A DNA stretch of 64,000 nt from an uncultured Oscillospiraceae bacterium. Its GTDB lineage: Bacteria; Bacillota; Clostridia; Oscillospirales; Oscillospiraceae. This document shows positions 15,591 to 24,663 of the stretch, in pieces (positions within the stretch are counted from its first letter, which is position 1; each line of letters starts with the position of its first letter). A program made the translations under genes and the position numbers. The DNA is taken from contig CAKTXA010000011.1 of assembly GCA_934631005.1 (NCBI GenBank), positions 1 to 64,000 of the forward strand, given 5' to 3'. Under the pieces are notes generated by a model that worked only from the letters and a program-made list of their open reading frames with translations, searched no databases and was not told the DNA's origin.

Positions 15591-15738
15591 TTGCATTTAC
15601 TGGAACGAGCCGCTATAATAGTGAACTATAAAAATGCTCTTGCCGTGAACACTCGTCCGTGCTGTGCGGACACTCCGGTGAGGACATCCACCCACCCGCA
15701 ATTTGTGGCTGCCATGGCAGCCGAGAAGGAGGAAAACC
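15591..15738 (+). promoter_or_regulatory. Promoter and structured leader of livJ operon
   Basis: TTGCAT and TATAAT (15614-15619) are spaced by 17 nt. The roughly 113-nt leader contains two hairpins: GTCCG/CGGAC at about 15656-15672, and the perfect palindrome GGCTGCCATGGCAGCC at 15707-15722, which ends a few bases before the AAGGAGG ribosome site of livJ. Confidence 0.65.
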
Positions 15739-16959
15739 ATGAAAAAGCTTCTTGTACTGATCCTTGTATGCGCGCTGGCGCTGAGCCTGCTGGCAGGCTG
15801 CGCGAGCAGCAAGCCCGCGGCTGACGCCTCTGCCGACGCATCCCAGCCCGCCGCCGCCGCCGAAAGTGGCAACAAAGTCGTAAGGATCGGCGTGTATGAG
15901 CCGCAGACCGGCGACAACGGCGCCGGCGGCAAGCAGGAGATCCTGGGTATGCAGTACGCCAACTACGTCCAGCCCACCGTGGAGATCGGCGGCGAGACGT
16001 ATGACGTCAAGCTCGAGATCGTCGACAACCGCACCACCGCCGAAAACGGCCCGTCCGCCGCGGCGGAGCTCGTGAACCGCGATGTGTCCGTCGTGCTCGG
16101 CTCCTACGGCTCCGGCGTGTCCATTGCCGGCGGCAAGGTCTTTGCCGAAGCGGGCGTGCCCGCCATCGGCGTCACCTGCACCAACCCGCAGGTCACCGCG
16201 GACTGCGATGTGTACTACCGCATCTGCTTCCTCGATCCGTTCCAGGGCACCGTTCTTGCCAACTACGCCTACAAAGAGCTGGGCGTGACCACCGCGTACA
16301 CGCTCGCGATGCTCGGCTCCGACTATGACCAGGGTCTGGTCTACTACTTCTCCGAGGCGTTCAAGGCGCTCGGCGGCACGGTCGTGTCCGAGGACTTCCC
16401 CGAGGGCAACGCCAACTTCGTCTCCTACATCAACAACGCCAAGAGCGCGGGCGCAGGCGTCATCTTCGCGCCGGTCTCCACGAACTACGCGCAGCTCATC
16501 ATCGAGGCTGCCGGTGCGCAGAGCTTTGACGGCCACCTGCTCGGCTCCGACACGTGGGACAACAACATGGTCGTCGAGTCCGCCAAGGGCAAGGCCGTGA
16601 ACGTGGAGATCACCACCTTCTATCAGGAGGGCGGCAACGCTGAGTTCGACTCCGGCATCAAGGAGTGGATGAACGCCAACGCCGATGCACTGACCAACAA
16701 CGGCGGCAACGACATGGTCTCCGCCGTGACCGCGATGGGCTATGACGCCTACTTCACCGCCCTCGAGGCGATCAAGGCCGCCGGCTCCGCCGCGCCCGCC
16801 GATGTGCTCAAGGCGCTGCCCGGCGTGAGCTACACGGGCGTTTCCGGCCTGATCGAATTTGACGACATCGGCGATGCCAAGCGTGACGCGGCGTACATCA
16901 AGGCCGCCGACACCGAAAGCGGCGTCTGGACGTTCGTCAAGGTCCAGGGCGTCGACTGA
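15739..16959 (+). CDS. livJ: Branched-chain amino acid type ABC transporter substrate-binding lipoprotein
   Basis: A 406-residue lipoprotein, lipidated Cys about residue 21, followed by an Ala/Ser-rich linker. The mature part is a type I periplasmic-binding fold of the LivJ/LivK family (VRIGVYEPQTGDNGAGGK, AAELVNRDVSVVLGSYGS, GVPAIGVTCTNPQVTADCDV, YRICFLDPFQGTVLANYA). The ATG at 15739 has AAGGAGG at 5 nt. It is first in a complete livJHMGF operon and captures the substrate outside the membrane. LivJ-type proteins bind leucine, isoleucine and valine but also amides, urea or aromatic acids, so the substrate is provisional. Confidence 0.9.
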   Translation: MKKLLVLILVCALALSLLAGCASSKPAADASADASQPAAAAESGNKVVRIGVYEPQTGDNGAGGKQEILGMQYANYVQPTVEIGGETYDVKLEIVDNRTTAENGPSAAAELVNRDVSVVLGSYGSGVSIAGGKVFAEAGVPAIGVTCTNPQVTADCDVYYRICFLDPFQGTVLANYAYKELGVTTAYTLAMLGSDYDQGLVYYFSEAFKALGGTVVSEDFPEGNANFVSYINNAKSAGAGVIFAPVSTNYAQLIIEAAGAQSFDGHLLGSDTWDNNMVVESAKGKAVNVEITTFYQEGGNAEFDSGIKEWMNANADALTNNGGNDMVSAVTAMGYDAYFTALEAIKAAGSAAPADVLKALPGVSYTGVSGLIEFDDIGDAKRDAAYIKAADTESGVWTFVKVQGVD

Positions 16960-16985
16960 TCCGGCGCAGCTTCTGCATCATCTCC

Positions 16986-17013
16986 GGCATGGCGGGGTCC
17001 TCCCCGCCATGCC
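16986..17013 (+). promoter_or_regulatory. Intercistronic hairpin between livJ and livH
   Basis: The 12-bp stem GGCATGGCGGGG/CCCCGCCATGCC has a 4-nt loop and no T-run. Such hairpins often stabilise the binding-protein mRNA so that it outnumbers the permease transcript. Confidence 0.6.
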
Positions 17014-17133
17014 GTCGCCCGTTCTGATACGCCGCCCGTTGAGAGGGGCAGACCGCAGATGCCTGTTTCTGTCAACGGCTGGCGTTTCTCAAAATGCACC
17101 ATCGTCCTATAAAAAGAACTCTGGAGGTTCCTC

Positions 17134-18009
<876 letters not shown>

Positions 18010-18021
18010 GGAGGCGTGGAT

Positions 18022-19134
18022 ATGAAGAAAAATAACCGTCGCGAAAGCTTCATTCTCGCGCTGATCTTACTCATCGTGCTGGCGGCCGCCATTTTCCTCG
18101 ACGCAAAGCTCCCCAGCTATCATATCGCCATCAAGGTCATCAAAAAGGCGTGCGTGTATTCGCTCGTCGCCGTGTCCATGAACCTGCTCAACGGCTTTAC
18201 GGGCCTGTTCTCCCTCGGGCAGGCGGGCTTCATGCTGCTCGGCGCGTATGCCTACGCCATCCTCTCCATCCCCGTCGCCAAGCGCGCGGGCGTGTATCAG
18301 TATTTTGACGGCGGCATCGTCAAATTCTCCCTGCCGGAGGTCTTTTCCGGCATCTTCGGCGAGTCGGCCGGGCCGATCGTCGGGATGCTGATCGCGCTGC
18401 TCATCGGCGGCCTGATCGCGGGGCTCGTGGCCTATCTCATCGGCCTGCCCGTGCTGCGGCTGCGGTCGGATTACCTCGCCATCGCCACGCTCGGCTTTGC
18501 CGAAATTCTCCGCGCGCTCATCCAGTGGAGCGCCCTCGGCCCCCTCACGAACGCCTCGAACCTGCTGCAGAACTATCCGGAGCTCGGCGGTGCAACGGCG
18601 TATCTGCTGCTGATCGCCGTGTTCATCGGAACGATCCTGCTGCTGGTCAACTCCACCTACGGCCGGGCGTTCAAGGCCATCCGCGACGATGAGGTCGCCG
18701 CCGAGGCCATGGGCATCAACCTTGCGCACCACAAGCGCACGGCGTTCATCATCTCGTCCTTCTTTGCCGGCATCGGCGGCGGGATGCTCGCGATGTACAT
18801 GGGCACCGTGCAGGCGCTGTCGTTCAAGAGCGCCATGACGTATGAGATCCTGCTCATCGTGGTCATCGGCGGCATCGGCTCCATCACCGGGTCGGTCCTC
18901 ACGAGCTTTTTGTATGTGGCCAGCCTTGAGTGGCTGCTGCGCGGCCTTGACTCCGGCGAGTTCCTCGGCATCCAGGCCCCGGGCGTGTTCAAAAACGGCT
19001 TCCGCATGGCGGTCATCTCGGTCATCATCATGGTGGTCGTGCTGTTCTTCCGCAAGGGCATCATGGGCGACCGCGAGCTGACGGATCTGCTGCGCCGGCG
19101 CGGCGCGAGACGGAAAGGAGATCGTGTGGAATGA
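18022..19134 (+). CDS. livM: Branched-chain amino acid ABC transporter permease LivM
   Basis: A 370-residue permease, the second channel subunit. Family features include MNLLNGFTGLFSLGQAGFML and the loop AIRDDEVAAEAMGINLAHHK. An in-frame GTG at 18016 is only 1 nt from GGAGG, whereas the ATG at 18022 is 7 nt away and is chosen. The C-terminus is basic (RRRGARRKGDRVE) and its stop overlaps the livG start as ATGA, indicating translational coupling. Confidence 0.92.
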   Translation: MKKNNRRESFILALILLIVLAAAIFLDAKLPSYHIAIKVIKKACVYSLVAVSMNLLNGFTGLFSLGQAGFMLLGAYAYAILSIPVAKRAGVYQYFDGGIVKFSLPEVFSGIFGESAGPIVGMLIALLIGGLIAGLVAYLIGLPVLRLRSDYLAIATLGFAEILRALIQWSALGPLTNASNLLQNYPELGGATAYLLLIAVFIGTILLLVNSTYGRAFKAIRDDEVAAEAMGINLAHHKRTAFIISSFFAGIGGGMLAMYMGTVQALSFKSAMTYEILLIVVIGGIGSITGSVLTSFLYVASLEWLLRGLDSGEFLGIQAPGVFKNGFRMAVISVIIMVVVLFFRKGIMGDRELTDLLRRRGARRKGDRVE

Positions 19135-19973
19135 AGCCTGTTCTGAAACTCGAAAATGTGACCATGCAGTTCGGCGGCGTCATCGCGGTCAACAACCTCT
19201 CGATGGAAATTGGCGAGGGCGAGATCGTGGCGCTCATCGGCCCGAACGGCGCCGGAAAGACCACCGCCTTCAACTGCGTTACGGGCGTGTATGAGCCCAC
19301 GAACGGCAAGATCAAATATAACGGCGAGGTCATCGCCGAAAACCACCCGCGCGGCAAGATGAAGCGGCTGTACACGGGTGAGAACGCGGGGCTGTATACC
19401 CGCTCCGTCTCCCTCACGCCCGACGCCATCACGCGCCGCGGCATCGCGCGCACGTTCCAGAATATCCGGCTGTTCTCGTCCATGACGGCGTTTGAAAACG
19501 TTCTGACTGCCATGCACGTCCGCCGCACCAGCAATCTCTTCACCGCCACGTTCCGCCTGAACCGCAAGGAGGAGCAGGCGCAGCGCGAAAAGGCGCTGGA
19601 GCTGCTGCGGATCGTGGGCCTGGAACGCGAAAAGGACGAGCTGGCGACCAGCCTGCCCTACGGCAAGCAGCGCCGTCTGGAGATCGCCCGCGCGCTGGCG
19701 ACGCAGCCGAAGCTGCTGCTGCTGGATGAGCCCGCCGCGGGCATGAACCCGCAGGAGACGGAGGAGCTGACGGCGTTCATCCGCCGCATCCGCGACGAAT
19801 TCGGCCTGACGGTCTTTCTGATCGAGCATCACATGGATCTGGTCATGGACATTTCCGACCGGATCTACGTCATCGACTTTGGCAAGCTGATCGCCGCGGG
19901 CGTCCCGGCGGAGATCCAGAACGATCAGCGCGTCATCGACGCATATCTGGGGGTGGATGAAGAAGATGAATGA
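19131..19973 (+). CDS. livG: Branched-chain amino acid ABC transporter ATP-binding protein LivG
   Basis: A 280-residue ATPase: Walker A GPNGAGKTT about residues 38-46, Q-loop in ARTFQNIRLF, Walker B LLLLDEPAAGMNP and the switch histidine in FLIEHHMD. The usual LSGGQ signature reads LPYGKQRR, the form normal for LivG proteins. There is a short insertion after Walker A around KMKRLYTGENAGLY. It starts in the livM stop codon. With LivF it powers the importer. Confidence 0.92.
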   Translation: MKPVLKLENVTMQFGGVIAVNNLSMEIGEGEIVALIGPNGAGKTTAFNCVTGVYEPTNGKIKYNGEVIAENHPRGKMKRLYTGENAGLYTRSVSLTPDAITRRGIARTFQNIRLFSSMTAFENVLTAMHVRRTSNLFTATFRLNRKEEQAQREKALELLRIVGLEREKDELATSLPYGKQRRLEIARALATQPKLLLLDEPAAGMNPQETEELTAFIRRIRDEFGLTVFLIEHHMDLVMDISDRIYVIDFGKLIAAGVPAEIQNDQRVIDAYLGVDEEDE

Positions 19974-20691
19974 CCCGAGAAATATTCTGGAGATCCGCGG
20001 CCTCGTCGTGTCCTACGGCGGCATCGAGGCCGTGCGCGGCATTGATCTGGACGTACCGAAGGGCAAGATCGTCACGCTCATCGGCTCCAACGGCGCAGGC
20101 AAATCCACCACGCTCAAAACCATCGCCGGGCTCGTGAAGCCCAGGAGCGGCACCGTGGAATTTGAGGGCGCGACGCTCACCGGCAAGTCGTCCGACTTCA
20201 TCGTCTCACAGGGCGTTACGCTCGTGCCCGAGGGGCGGCGCGTGTTCGCGAACCTCACGGTGGAGGAAAATCTGCGCATCGGCGCGTATCTGCGCAAGGA
20301 CAGCTTAAAGGACGATCTGGCGAATGTCTACAGCCTGTTCCCGCGGCTGAAAGAACGCGAATGGCAGCTGGCCGGTACGCTCTCCGGCGGCGAGCAGCAG
20401 ATGCTCGCGGTGGGCCGCGCGCTCATGGCCCGCCCGAAGCTCATTATGATGGACGAGCCGTCGCTGGGTCTGGCGCCGATCGTCGTGAAGGGCATTTTCG
20501 ACATCATCCGCGAGATCAATAAACAGGGCATCACGGTGCTGCTCATCGAGCAGAACGCCAACATGGCCCTCAAGGTCGCCGACCTTGCCTACGTCATCCA
20601 AAACGGTGCCATCCTCATGCAGGGCGCCGGCCAGGAGCTGCTGGAAAACGAGGAAGTCAAGGCTGCGTATCTGGGCAGCACGAAGAAATAA
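19957..20691 (+). CDS. livF: Branched-chain amino acid ABC transporter ATP-binding protein LivF
   Basis: A 244-residue ATPase: Walker A GSNGAGKST, Q-loop segment LVPEGRRVF typical of LivF, signature LSGGEQQM, Walker B LIMMDEPSLGLAP and switch LLIEQNANMAL, where Gln replaces the switch His as usual in LivF. The gene begins inside livG; ATGs at 19957 and 19966 are both possible and neither has a strong ribosome site, so coupling to livG translation is likely. It ends the operon at a strong terminator. Confidence 0.92.
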   Translation: MKKMNDPRNILEIRGLVVSYGGIEAVRGIDLDVPKGKIVTLIGSNGAGKSTTLKTIAGLVKPRSGTVEFEGATLTGKSSDFIVSQGVTLVPEGRRVFANLTVEENLRIGAYLRKDSLKDDLANVYSLFPRLKEREWQLAGTLSGGEQQMLAVGRALMARPKLIMMDEPSLGLAPIVVKGIFDIIREINKQGITVLLIEQNANMALKVADLAYVIQNGAILMQGAGQELLENEEVKAAYLGSTKK

Positions 20692-20696
20692 GATAT

Positions 20697-20728
20697 AAAA
20701 AAGACGTCCCAACGGGACGTCTTTTTTA
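20697..20728 (+). terminator. Terminator of livJHMGF operon
   Basis: The stem AAAAAAGACGTCCC/GGGACGTCTTTTTT with a 3-nt loop lies just after the livF stop. Confidence 0.85.
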
Positions 20729-20741
20729 CTGTTTATCCGCA

Positions 20742-21022
20742 CAGCCCGCGCCGCCGTGCTTTTGGGGCAGTGCCGCTTTGCTGAGGGCCCATAGCTTCCC
20801 CTGGGGGAAGCTGTCGCCGTAGGCGACTGATGAGGGCCGGGGAGCAGTTACGTTTCGCTGCGCATACTAAGCTATTCATAAGTGCTCCCCGGCCCTCATC
20901 CGCCCCCTTCGGGGGCACCTTCCCCGAGGGGAAGGTAAGGGGTGCATTCCGCTCGCTGGTGCGTGCAAAAGCCACAGTTGCCAACCAGCGGGAGGGGTAA
21001 GCCCCTCCCCTACATTATGATG
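20742..21022. repeat. Composite palindromic repeat, copy C
   Basis: A copy lacking the left outer end, as if truncated by the livF terminator. Inner arms CTTCCCCTGGGGGAAGCTGT and CACCTTCCCCGAGGGGAAGG, central pair GATGAGGGCCGGGGAGCA/TGCTCCCCGGCCCTCATC and right outer end CCCCTCCCCTACATTATGA are present. The left arm carries the TCGCC/GGCGA mini-hairpin in place of the GCGGAGC module found in copies A and B. It fills the gap up to the aldolase gene. Confidence 0.83.
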
Positions 21023-21025
21023 AAA

Positions 21026-21595
21026 TCAGTTCATCATCTTCGCGATCCACAGGGCTTTTGCGGTATTTTCTGCGGCGCAGAGGAGGGCGGCGGCGTCTTC
21101 GAGGGTGGTGGAGGCGCTGACCGCGCCGTGGCCGCCGAGGAGGCAGACGGGGCACTGCGCCAGCGCGTTTTCAATGCCCTGATGGATCTCATGCGTGCCG
21201 GGCCGCCCGTAGGGCAGGCACACCATGCGCGGGAAAAAGCCGCGGATCGACGCCGTCTCCGGCACGACAAGGTCCTCATACCGCAGCGCATAGGCCGTAA
21301 GGTACGGGCAGTGGCTGTGCACCACGGCGCTGACATCCGGCCGCACGCGGTAGATCGCCTCGTGCAGGAAAAACTCGCTCGAGCGGCGGCCGTTTCCGCC
21401 GATCTGCTCGCCCGACGCGTCCACCACGCAAATATCCTCCGGCGTGAGCAGCAGCTTCATCCGCCGCGAGGGCGTGATGAAAATATGCCCCGTCTCGCGG
21501 TCGATGGCGGACACATTGCCCTCAATGCCGGTCAAAAGCCCCTTCTGCTCCAGAATGGCGGCAAATTTTGCGACTTCTTCGGCGTAATTCATCAT
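21026..21595 (-). CDS. Class II aldolase/adducin family protein
   Basis: A 189-residue enzyme of the fuculose-phosphate aldolase fold. Zinc-ligand motifs are HSHCPY and GGHGAV; the substrate-side GNVSA and TPSRRMK segments match the family, which cleaves or epimerises sugar phosphates. It is a little shorter than FucA (about 215), mainly at the C-terminus, so the loop carrying the catalytic Tyr in FucA may be absent. GGAGG lies 5 nt before the first of two adjacent ATGs. It stands alone between repeat copy C and the divergent pdaA, with its own promoter. Substrate unknown. Confidence 0.82.
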   Translation of the reverse strand: MMNYAEEVAKFAAILEQKGLLTGIEGNVSAIDRETGHIFITPSRRMKLLLTPEDICVVDASGEQIGGNGRRSSEFFLHEAIYRVRPDVSAVVHSHCPYLTAYALRYEDLVVPETASIRGFFPRMVCLPYGRPGTHEIHQGIENALAQCPVCLLGGHGAVSASTTLEDAAALLCAAENTAKALWIAKMMN

Positions 21596-21627
21596 CTATT
21601 CCTCCAAACTCCAAAAATTCTACAGGC

Positions 21628-21656
21628 AGTGTACCGCCCCGCGGCGCGGCTGTCAA
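21628..21656 (-). promoter_or_regulatory. Promoter of class II aldolase gene
   Basis: On the minus strand TTGACA and TACACT are spaced by 17 nt, about 32 nt before the start codon. Confidence 0.7.
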
Positions 21657-21758
21657 TCCCCTTTCGCACAGAAAAACCGGTGGGGGTACGCAGAAAAACT
21701 CCGCGGGGCTGGTCTGCGCCCGTCCGGCGGCGGCATAGGATAGAGCGGGGGTGTTTCT

Positions 21759-22565
21759 ATGATCCGATTTATCCGGCAAAATGCGCGGCTGCTGGCGGTC
21801 GCGCTGGCGGTGGTGCTGTTCTGCGGCGGCGTGTCGGCAATGTTCGGCCTGCCGCGCGCGATCGAGACCGGCTCGTGGGGCCTGAGCTTCCGCGAAGACG
21901 GCAAGGCGCCCGTGGGCAATGCCGACGCGGCGGCGCTGCGGCAGTATGACGCGGTGTATCTCGGCGATACGAACGACAAGGTGCTCTACCTGACCTTTGA
22001 CGCAGGCTACGAAAACGGCTGCACAGCGCAGATCCTGGACACGCTGAAAGCGCACGGGGCGAAGGCGGCGTTTTTCGTGGTGGGCAATTATCTGGAGAGC
22101 GCGCCGGAGCTGGTGCAGCGCATGGCGGACGAGGGCCATCTGGTGGGGAACCACACCTGGCACCACTACGATATGTCCCGCATCGCGGACGAGGACACGT
22201 TCCACACGGAGCTGGAGTCGGTGGCGGAAAAATACCGCGAGCTCACCGGGCAGGCGATGAAAAAATTCTACCGCCCGCCGCAGGGCATTTACAGCGAGGA
22301 CAATCTGCGCATGGCGCAGTCGCTCGGCTACCGGACGGTTTTCTGGAGCCTTGCGTATGTCGACTGGCTGCAGGACGATCAGCCCACGGCGGAGGCGGCG
22401 TTTTCCAAGCTCCTGCCGCGCACGCATCCGGGCGCGATCGTGCTGCTGCACAGCACGTCCTCCACGAACGCCGCGATTCTGGACACCCTGCTCACCCGCT
22501 GGGAGGAGGAGGGCTACCGCTTCGGCTCGCTGGAGGAAATATTTGCGCCGGACGCACCGTTTTGA
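21759..22565 (+). CDS. pdaA: PdaA-like polysaccharide deacetylase (delta-lactam cortex synthesis)
   Basis: A 268-residue NodB-fold deacetylase with an N-terminal membrane anchor (LLAVALAVVLFCGGVSAMFG). Motif 1 reads TFDAGYENG, the PdaA variant of TFDDG; motif 2 is GNHTWHH (zinc His pair); motif 3 is RPPQGIYS; the last motif is AIVLLHS. PdaA removes the N-acetyl group from muramic acid so that the spore cortex delta-lactam can form, acting between the spore membranes. This implies a spore former. CATAGGATA at 21734-21742 loosely resembles a late sporulation -10 element (CATANNNTA), a weak hint only. A Cys/Gly-rich mini-protein gene follows. Confidence 0.88.
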   Translation: MIRFIRQNARLLAVALAVVLFCGGVSAMFGLPRAIETGSWGLSFREDGKAPVGNADAAALRQYDAVYLGDTNDKVLYLTFDAGYENGCTAQILDTLKAHGAKAAFFVVGNYLESAPELVQRMADEGHLVGNHTWHHYDMSRIADEDTFHTELESVAEKYRELTGQAMKKFYRPPQGIYSEDNLRMAQSLGYRTVFWSLAYVDWLQDDQPTAEAAFSKLLPRTHPGAIVLLHSTSSTNAAILDTLLTRWEEEGYRFGSLEEIFAPDAPF

Positions 22566-22630
22566 GACTTCCGCATAACATGGAATGAGCGGGCGAGATT
22601 CGCTACGACATTATTTCAGGAGGTTTCGTT

Positions 22631-22759
22631 ATGTCTTGTAATTCTTCCGGCATCTGCGCCTTTGGCAACAGTTGGTGGTGGATCATCATTCTGGTCATCA
22701 TCTTCGTGCTCGGCAACGGCGGCAGCGGCTGCGGCTGCGGCTGCGACAGCGGCTGCTAA
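22631..22759 (+). CDS. 42-residue Trp/Ile membrane peptide with Gly-Cys tail
   Basis: A very small protein: MSCNSSGICAFGNSWWW, then a single hydrophobic segment of Ile/Val/Leu (about 18-27), then a tail of alternating Gly and Cys ending CDSGC. GGAGG lies 7 nt before the ATG and no other frame is open. The architecture resembles tiny YjcZ-type sporulation peptides (Gly-rich head plus one membrane helix), but the Gly-Cys tail is on the other end and I cannot name the family. Its position after pdaA suggests a spore or envelope role. Seven cysteines in 42 residues invite metal binding or cross-linking. Confidence 0.7.
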   Translation: MSCNSSGICAFGNSWWWIIILVIIFVLGNGGSGCGCGCDSGC

Positions 22760-22801
22760 ACGCATACATGGGTAACGGGGAGCGGCTCACCGCTCCCCCC
22801 T

Positions 22802-23064
22802 GAGCATTTCAAAAATAAATTTTTGAAATGCTCTCAAACGAAAACCGCTTCGCTGGGTTTCCGTTTGAAAAGGCTTACACTGCGCTGCGCGCATAATTTT
22901 TGCGCAGGCGCAAAAATTCCACGCTCCGCTCCGTGAGCAGTATTTTTGCCGACGTACACGCCGCCGGCAAAAATGATCCAAATCGCTTTCGCCGCTGCGA
23001 CGGCGAAACTCTGCGAGGCTTTTTGGCGGGCGCAGGAAAAAGGCGTTGCATTTTGCATTCAACG
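22802..23064. repeat. Array of six consecutive distinct hairpins
   Basis: Gene-free stretch almost entirely made of inverted repeats: 22802-22833 (15-bp stem GAGCATTTCAAAAAT, 2-nt loop), 22834-22868 (CAAACG with AAACC), 22895-22918 (AATTTTTGCGC, 11 bp), 22942-22974 (ATTTTTGCCG, 10 bp), 22987-23008 (TTTCGCCG, 8 bp) and 23044-23064 (CGTTG, 5 bp). The first could terminate the small-peptide gene. The rest show no coding potential and look like accumulated REP-like palindromes. Confidence 0.7.
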
Positions 23065-23073
23065 TGCTATAAT
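23046..23073 (+). promoter_or_regulatory. Promoter of cation/proton antiporter
   Basis: TTGCAT and TATAAT are spaced by 16 nt, about 54 nt before the start codon. Confidence 0.6.
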
Positions 23074-23126
23074 AGCCTGCGTTGCCGCAGGGCGGCAAAC
23101 TTTTTCAGAAATCGCAGGATAAGCAT

Positions 23127-24419
23127 ATGCAGATCTTACTTTCCCTGTCCGTCGCCATTCTGGCGGGACTTTTGATGACAAGGCTGGCAAAGCCGCTCGG
23201 GCTGCCGTCGGTCACGGCGTATCTGGTCGCGGGCGTGCTGATCGGCCCGTTCTGCCTGGGCAGGCTCGGCATCGAGGGCCTGGGCTTTACCACCATGGCG
23301 GAGGTGGAGCAGCTGAGCCTCATCTCCGACGTGGCGCTGGGCTTTATCGCATTTTCCATCGGCAATGAATTCCGGCTCTCGCAGCTGCGGCAGACCGGCA
23401 AACAGGCCACCGTCATCGGCATCGTGCAGGCGCTCTGCGCCACGGTGCTGGTGGATCTGGCGCTGCTGGGCTTCCATCTGCTGTTCCCGCAGCTTTTGGA
23501 CGTGGAGCAGGCCATCACGCTCGGCGCCATCGCCGCCGCCACGGCCCCGGCCGCCACGCTCATGGTCGTGCGGCAGTATAAGGCCAAGGGCCCGCTGACC
23601 GATCTGCTGCTGCCCATCGTCGCGCTGGACGACGCGGTGGGTCTGGTGGTGTTCGCGGTGTCGTTCGGCATTGCCAAGGCGATGCACGTGGGCTCGTTTG
23701 ACCTTGTGTCCATTCTGGTCAATCCGCTGGTGGAGATCGTTTTGTCGCTGGGGCTGGGCGCGCTGATGGGCGTGATCCTCACAAAGATCGAAAAGCTCTT
23801 CAACTCCAACACCAACCGTTTGAACATGACCATCGCGTTCGTGTTCCTCACGGTGTCGCTGGCGAAGCTGGAGTTTCACATCGGGCCGGTCACGATCGGC
23901 TTTTCGTCGCTGCTGGTGTGCATGATGCTCGGCACGATGTTCTGTAACCTCTGCCCGCTGTCGGACGAGCTGATGGAAAAGGCCGACCGCTGGACGTCGC
24001 CGCTGTTTGCGCTGTTTTTCGTGCTGAGCGGCGCGGAGCTGGAGCTGGACGTGTTCGCCGATCTGATGATCGTGCTGCTGGGGCTTTTGTACATCGTCGC
24101 GCGCTCGGCGGGCAAGTACCTCGGCGCATACTGCAGTGCCCGGGCGCTCGGCTGCAGCCGCAGCGTGTACCATAACCTCGGCATCACGCTCCTGCCGCAG
24201 GCGGGCGTGGCGCTGGGCATGTGCGTGACCGCGCGCGAGCTCGGCGAGGCGGGCGAGCTGATCTGCAACATCACGCTCTTCGCCATCCTCATCTACGAGC
24301 TCGTCGGCCCCATGCTCACCAAGCAGGCCCTGCAGCGCGCCGGCGACATCCAGCCCATGAGCGAGGAGGTCCTGAACCGCCGCCAGATCAAGCTGCAGAA
24401 TGCGGAGAAGAAGAAATAG
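23127..24419 (+). CDS. Cation:proton antiporter (CPA2/KefB-like)
   Basis: A 430-residue inner-membrane protein with about 12 hydrophobic segments. The first helices read SLSVAILAGLLMTRLAKPLG and SVTAYLVAGVLIGPF, the CPA2 opening. The ion-translocation region includes ATAPAATLMVVRQYKAKGPL and IVALDDAVGLVVFAVSF, where an Asp pair is expected. It exchanges Na+ or K+ for protons. No TrkA-N regulatory domain follows, so it is a minimal exchanger. The frame is open further upstream, but the ATG at 23127 begins at the first membrane helix and has a weak AGGA site. Confidence 0.88.
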   Translation: MQILLSLSVAILAGLLMTRLAKPLGLPSVTAYLVAGVLIGPFCLGRLGIEGLGFTTMAEVEQLSLISDVALGFIAFSIGNEFRLSQLRQTGKQATVIGIVQALCATVLVDLALLGFHLLFPQLLDVEQAITLGAIAAATAPAATLMVVRQYKAKGPLTDLLLPIVALDDAVGLVVFAVSFGIAKAMHVGSFDLVSILVNPLVEIVLSLGLGALMGVILTKIEKLFNSNTNRLNMTIAFVFLTVSLAKLEFHIGPVTIGFSSLLVCMMLGTMFCNLCPLSDELMEKADRWTSPLFALFFVLSGAELELDVFADLMIVLLGLLYIVARSAGKYLGAYCSARALGCSRSVYHNLGITLLPQAGVALGMCVTARELGEAGELICNITLFAILIYELVGPMLTKQALQRAGDIQPMSEEVLNRRQIKLQNAEKKK

Positions 24420-24429
24420 GAGCAACAAA

Positions 24430-24465
24430 CCCCTCTCCGGGCCGACGGCCCGGAGAGGGGTTTTT
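24430..24465 (+). terminator. Terminator of antiporter gene
   Basis: The 14-bp stem CCCCTCTCCGGGCC/GGCCCGGAGAGGGG has a GAC loop and a TTTTT tail. Confidence 0.9.
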
Positions 24466-24516
24466 AGTCAGAAAAGACGTGAAGCGTGAAGAAGTACATG
24501 CCCGGCTGCCGTATCC

Positions 24517-24663
24517 TTGACGCAGGGGCGGTTTGCACGGTCCCCTTGGCTTCCCCTCGGGGAAGCTATGGGATGCCTACGTTTCGTCTCTGCGTCGGGG
24601 ATTCGGCAGTCTCATGCTTACTTCTTCACTATTCACTCTTCACTATTCACTATATTCACTTTC
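24517..24663. repeat. Composite repeat remnant (copy D) with TTCACT tract
   Basis: A fragment: CTTGGCTTCCCCTCGGGGAA, then GCCTACGTTTCGTC and TGCGTCGGGGATTCGGCA, which match the right flank of copy F (56067-56103). A tract of TTCACTCTTCACTATTCACT follows and runs up to the end of the dut gene. The central palindrome is missing. Confidence 0.65.
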
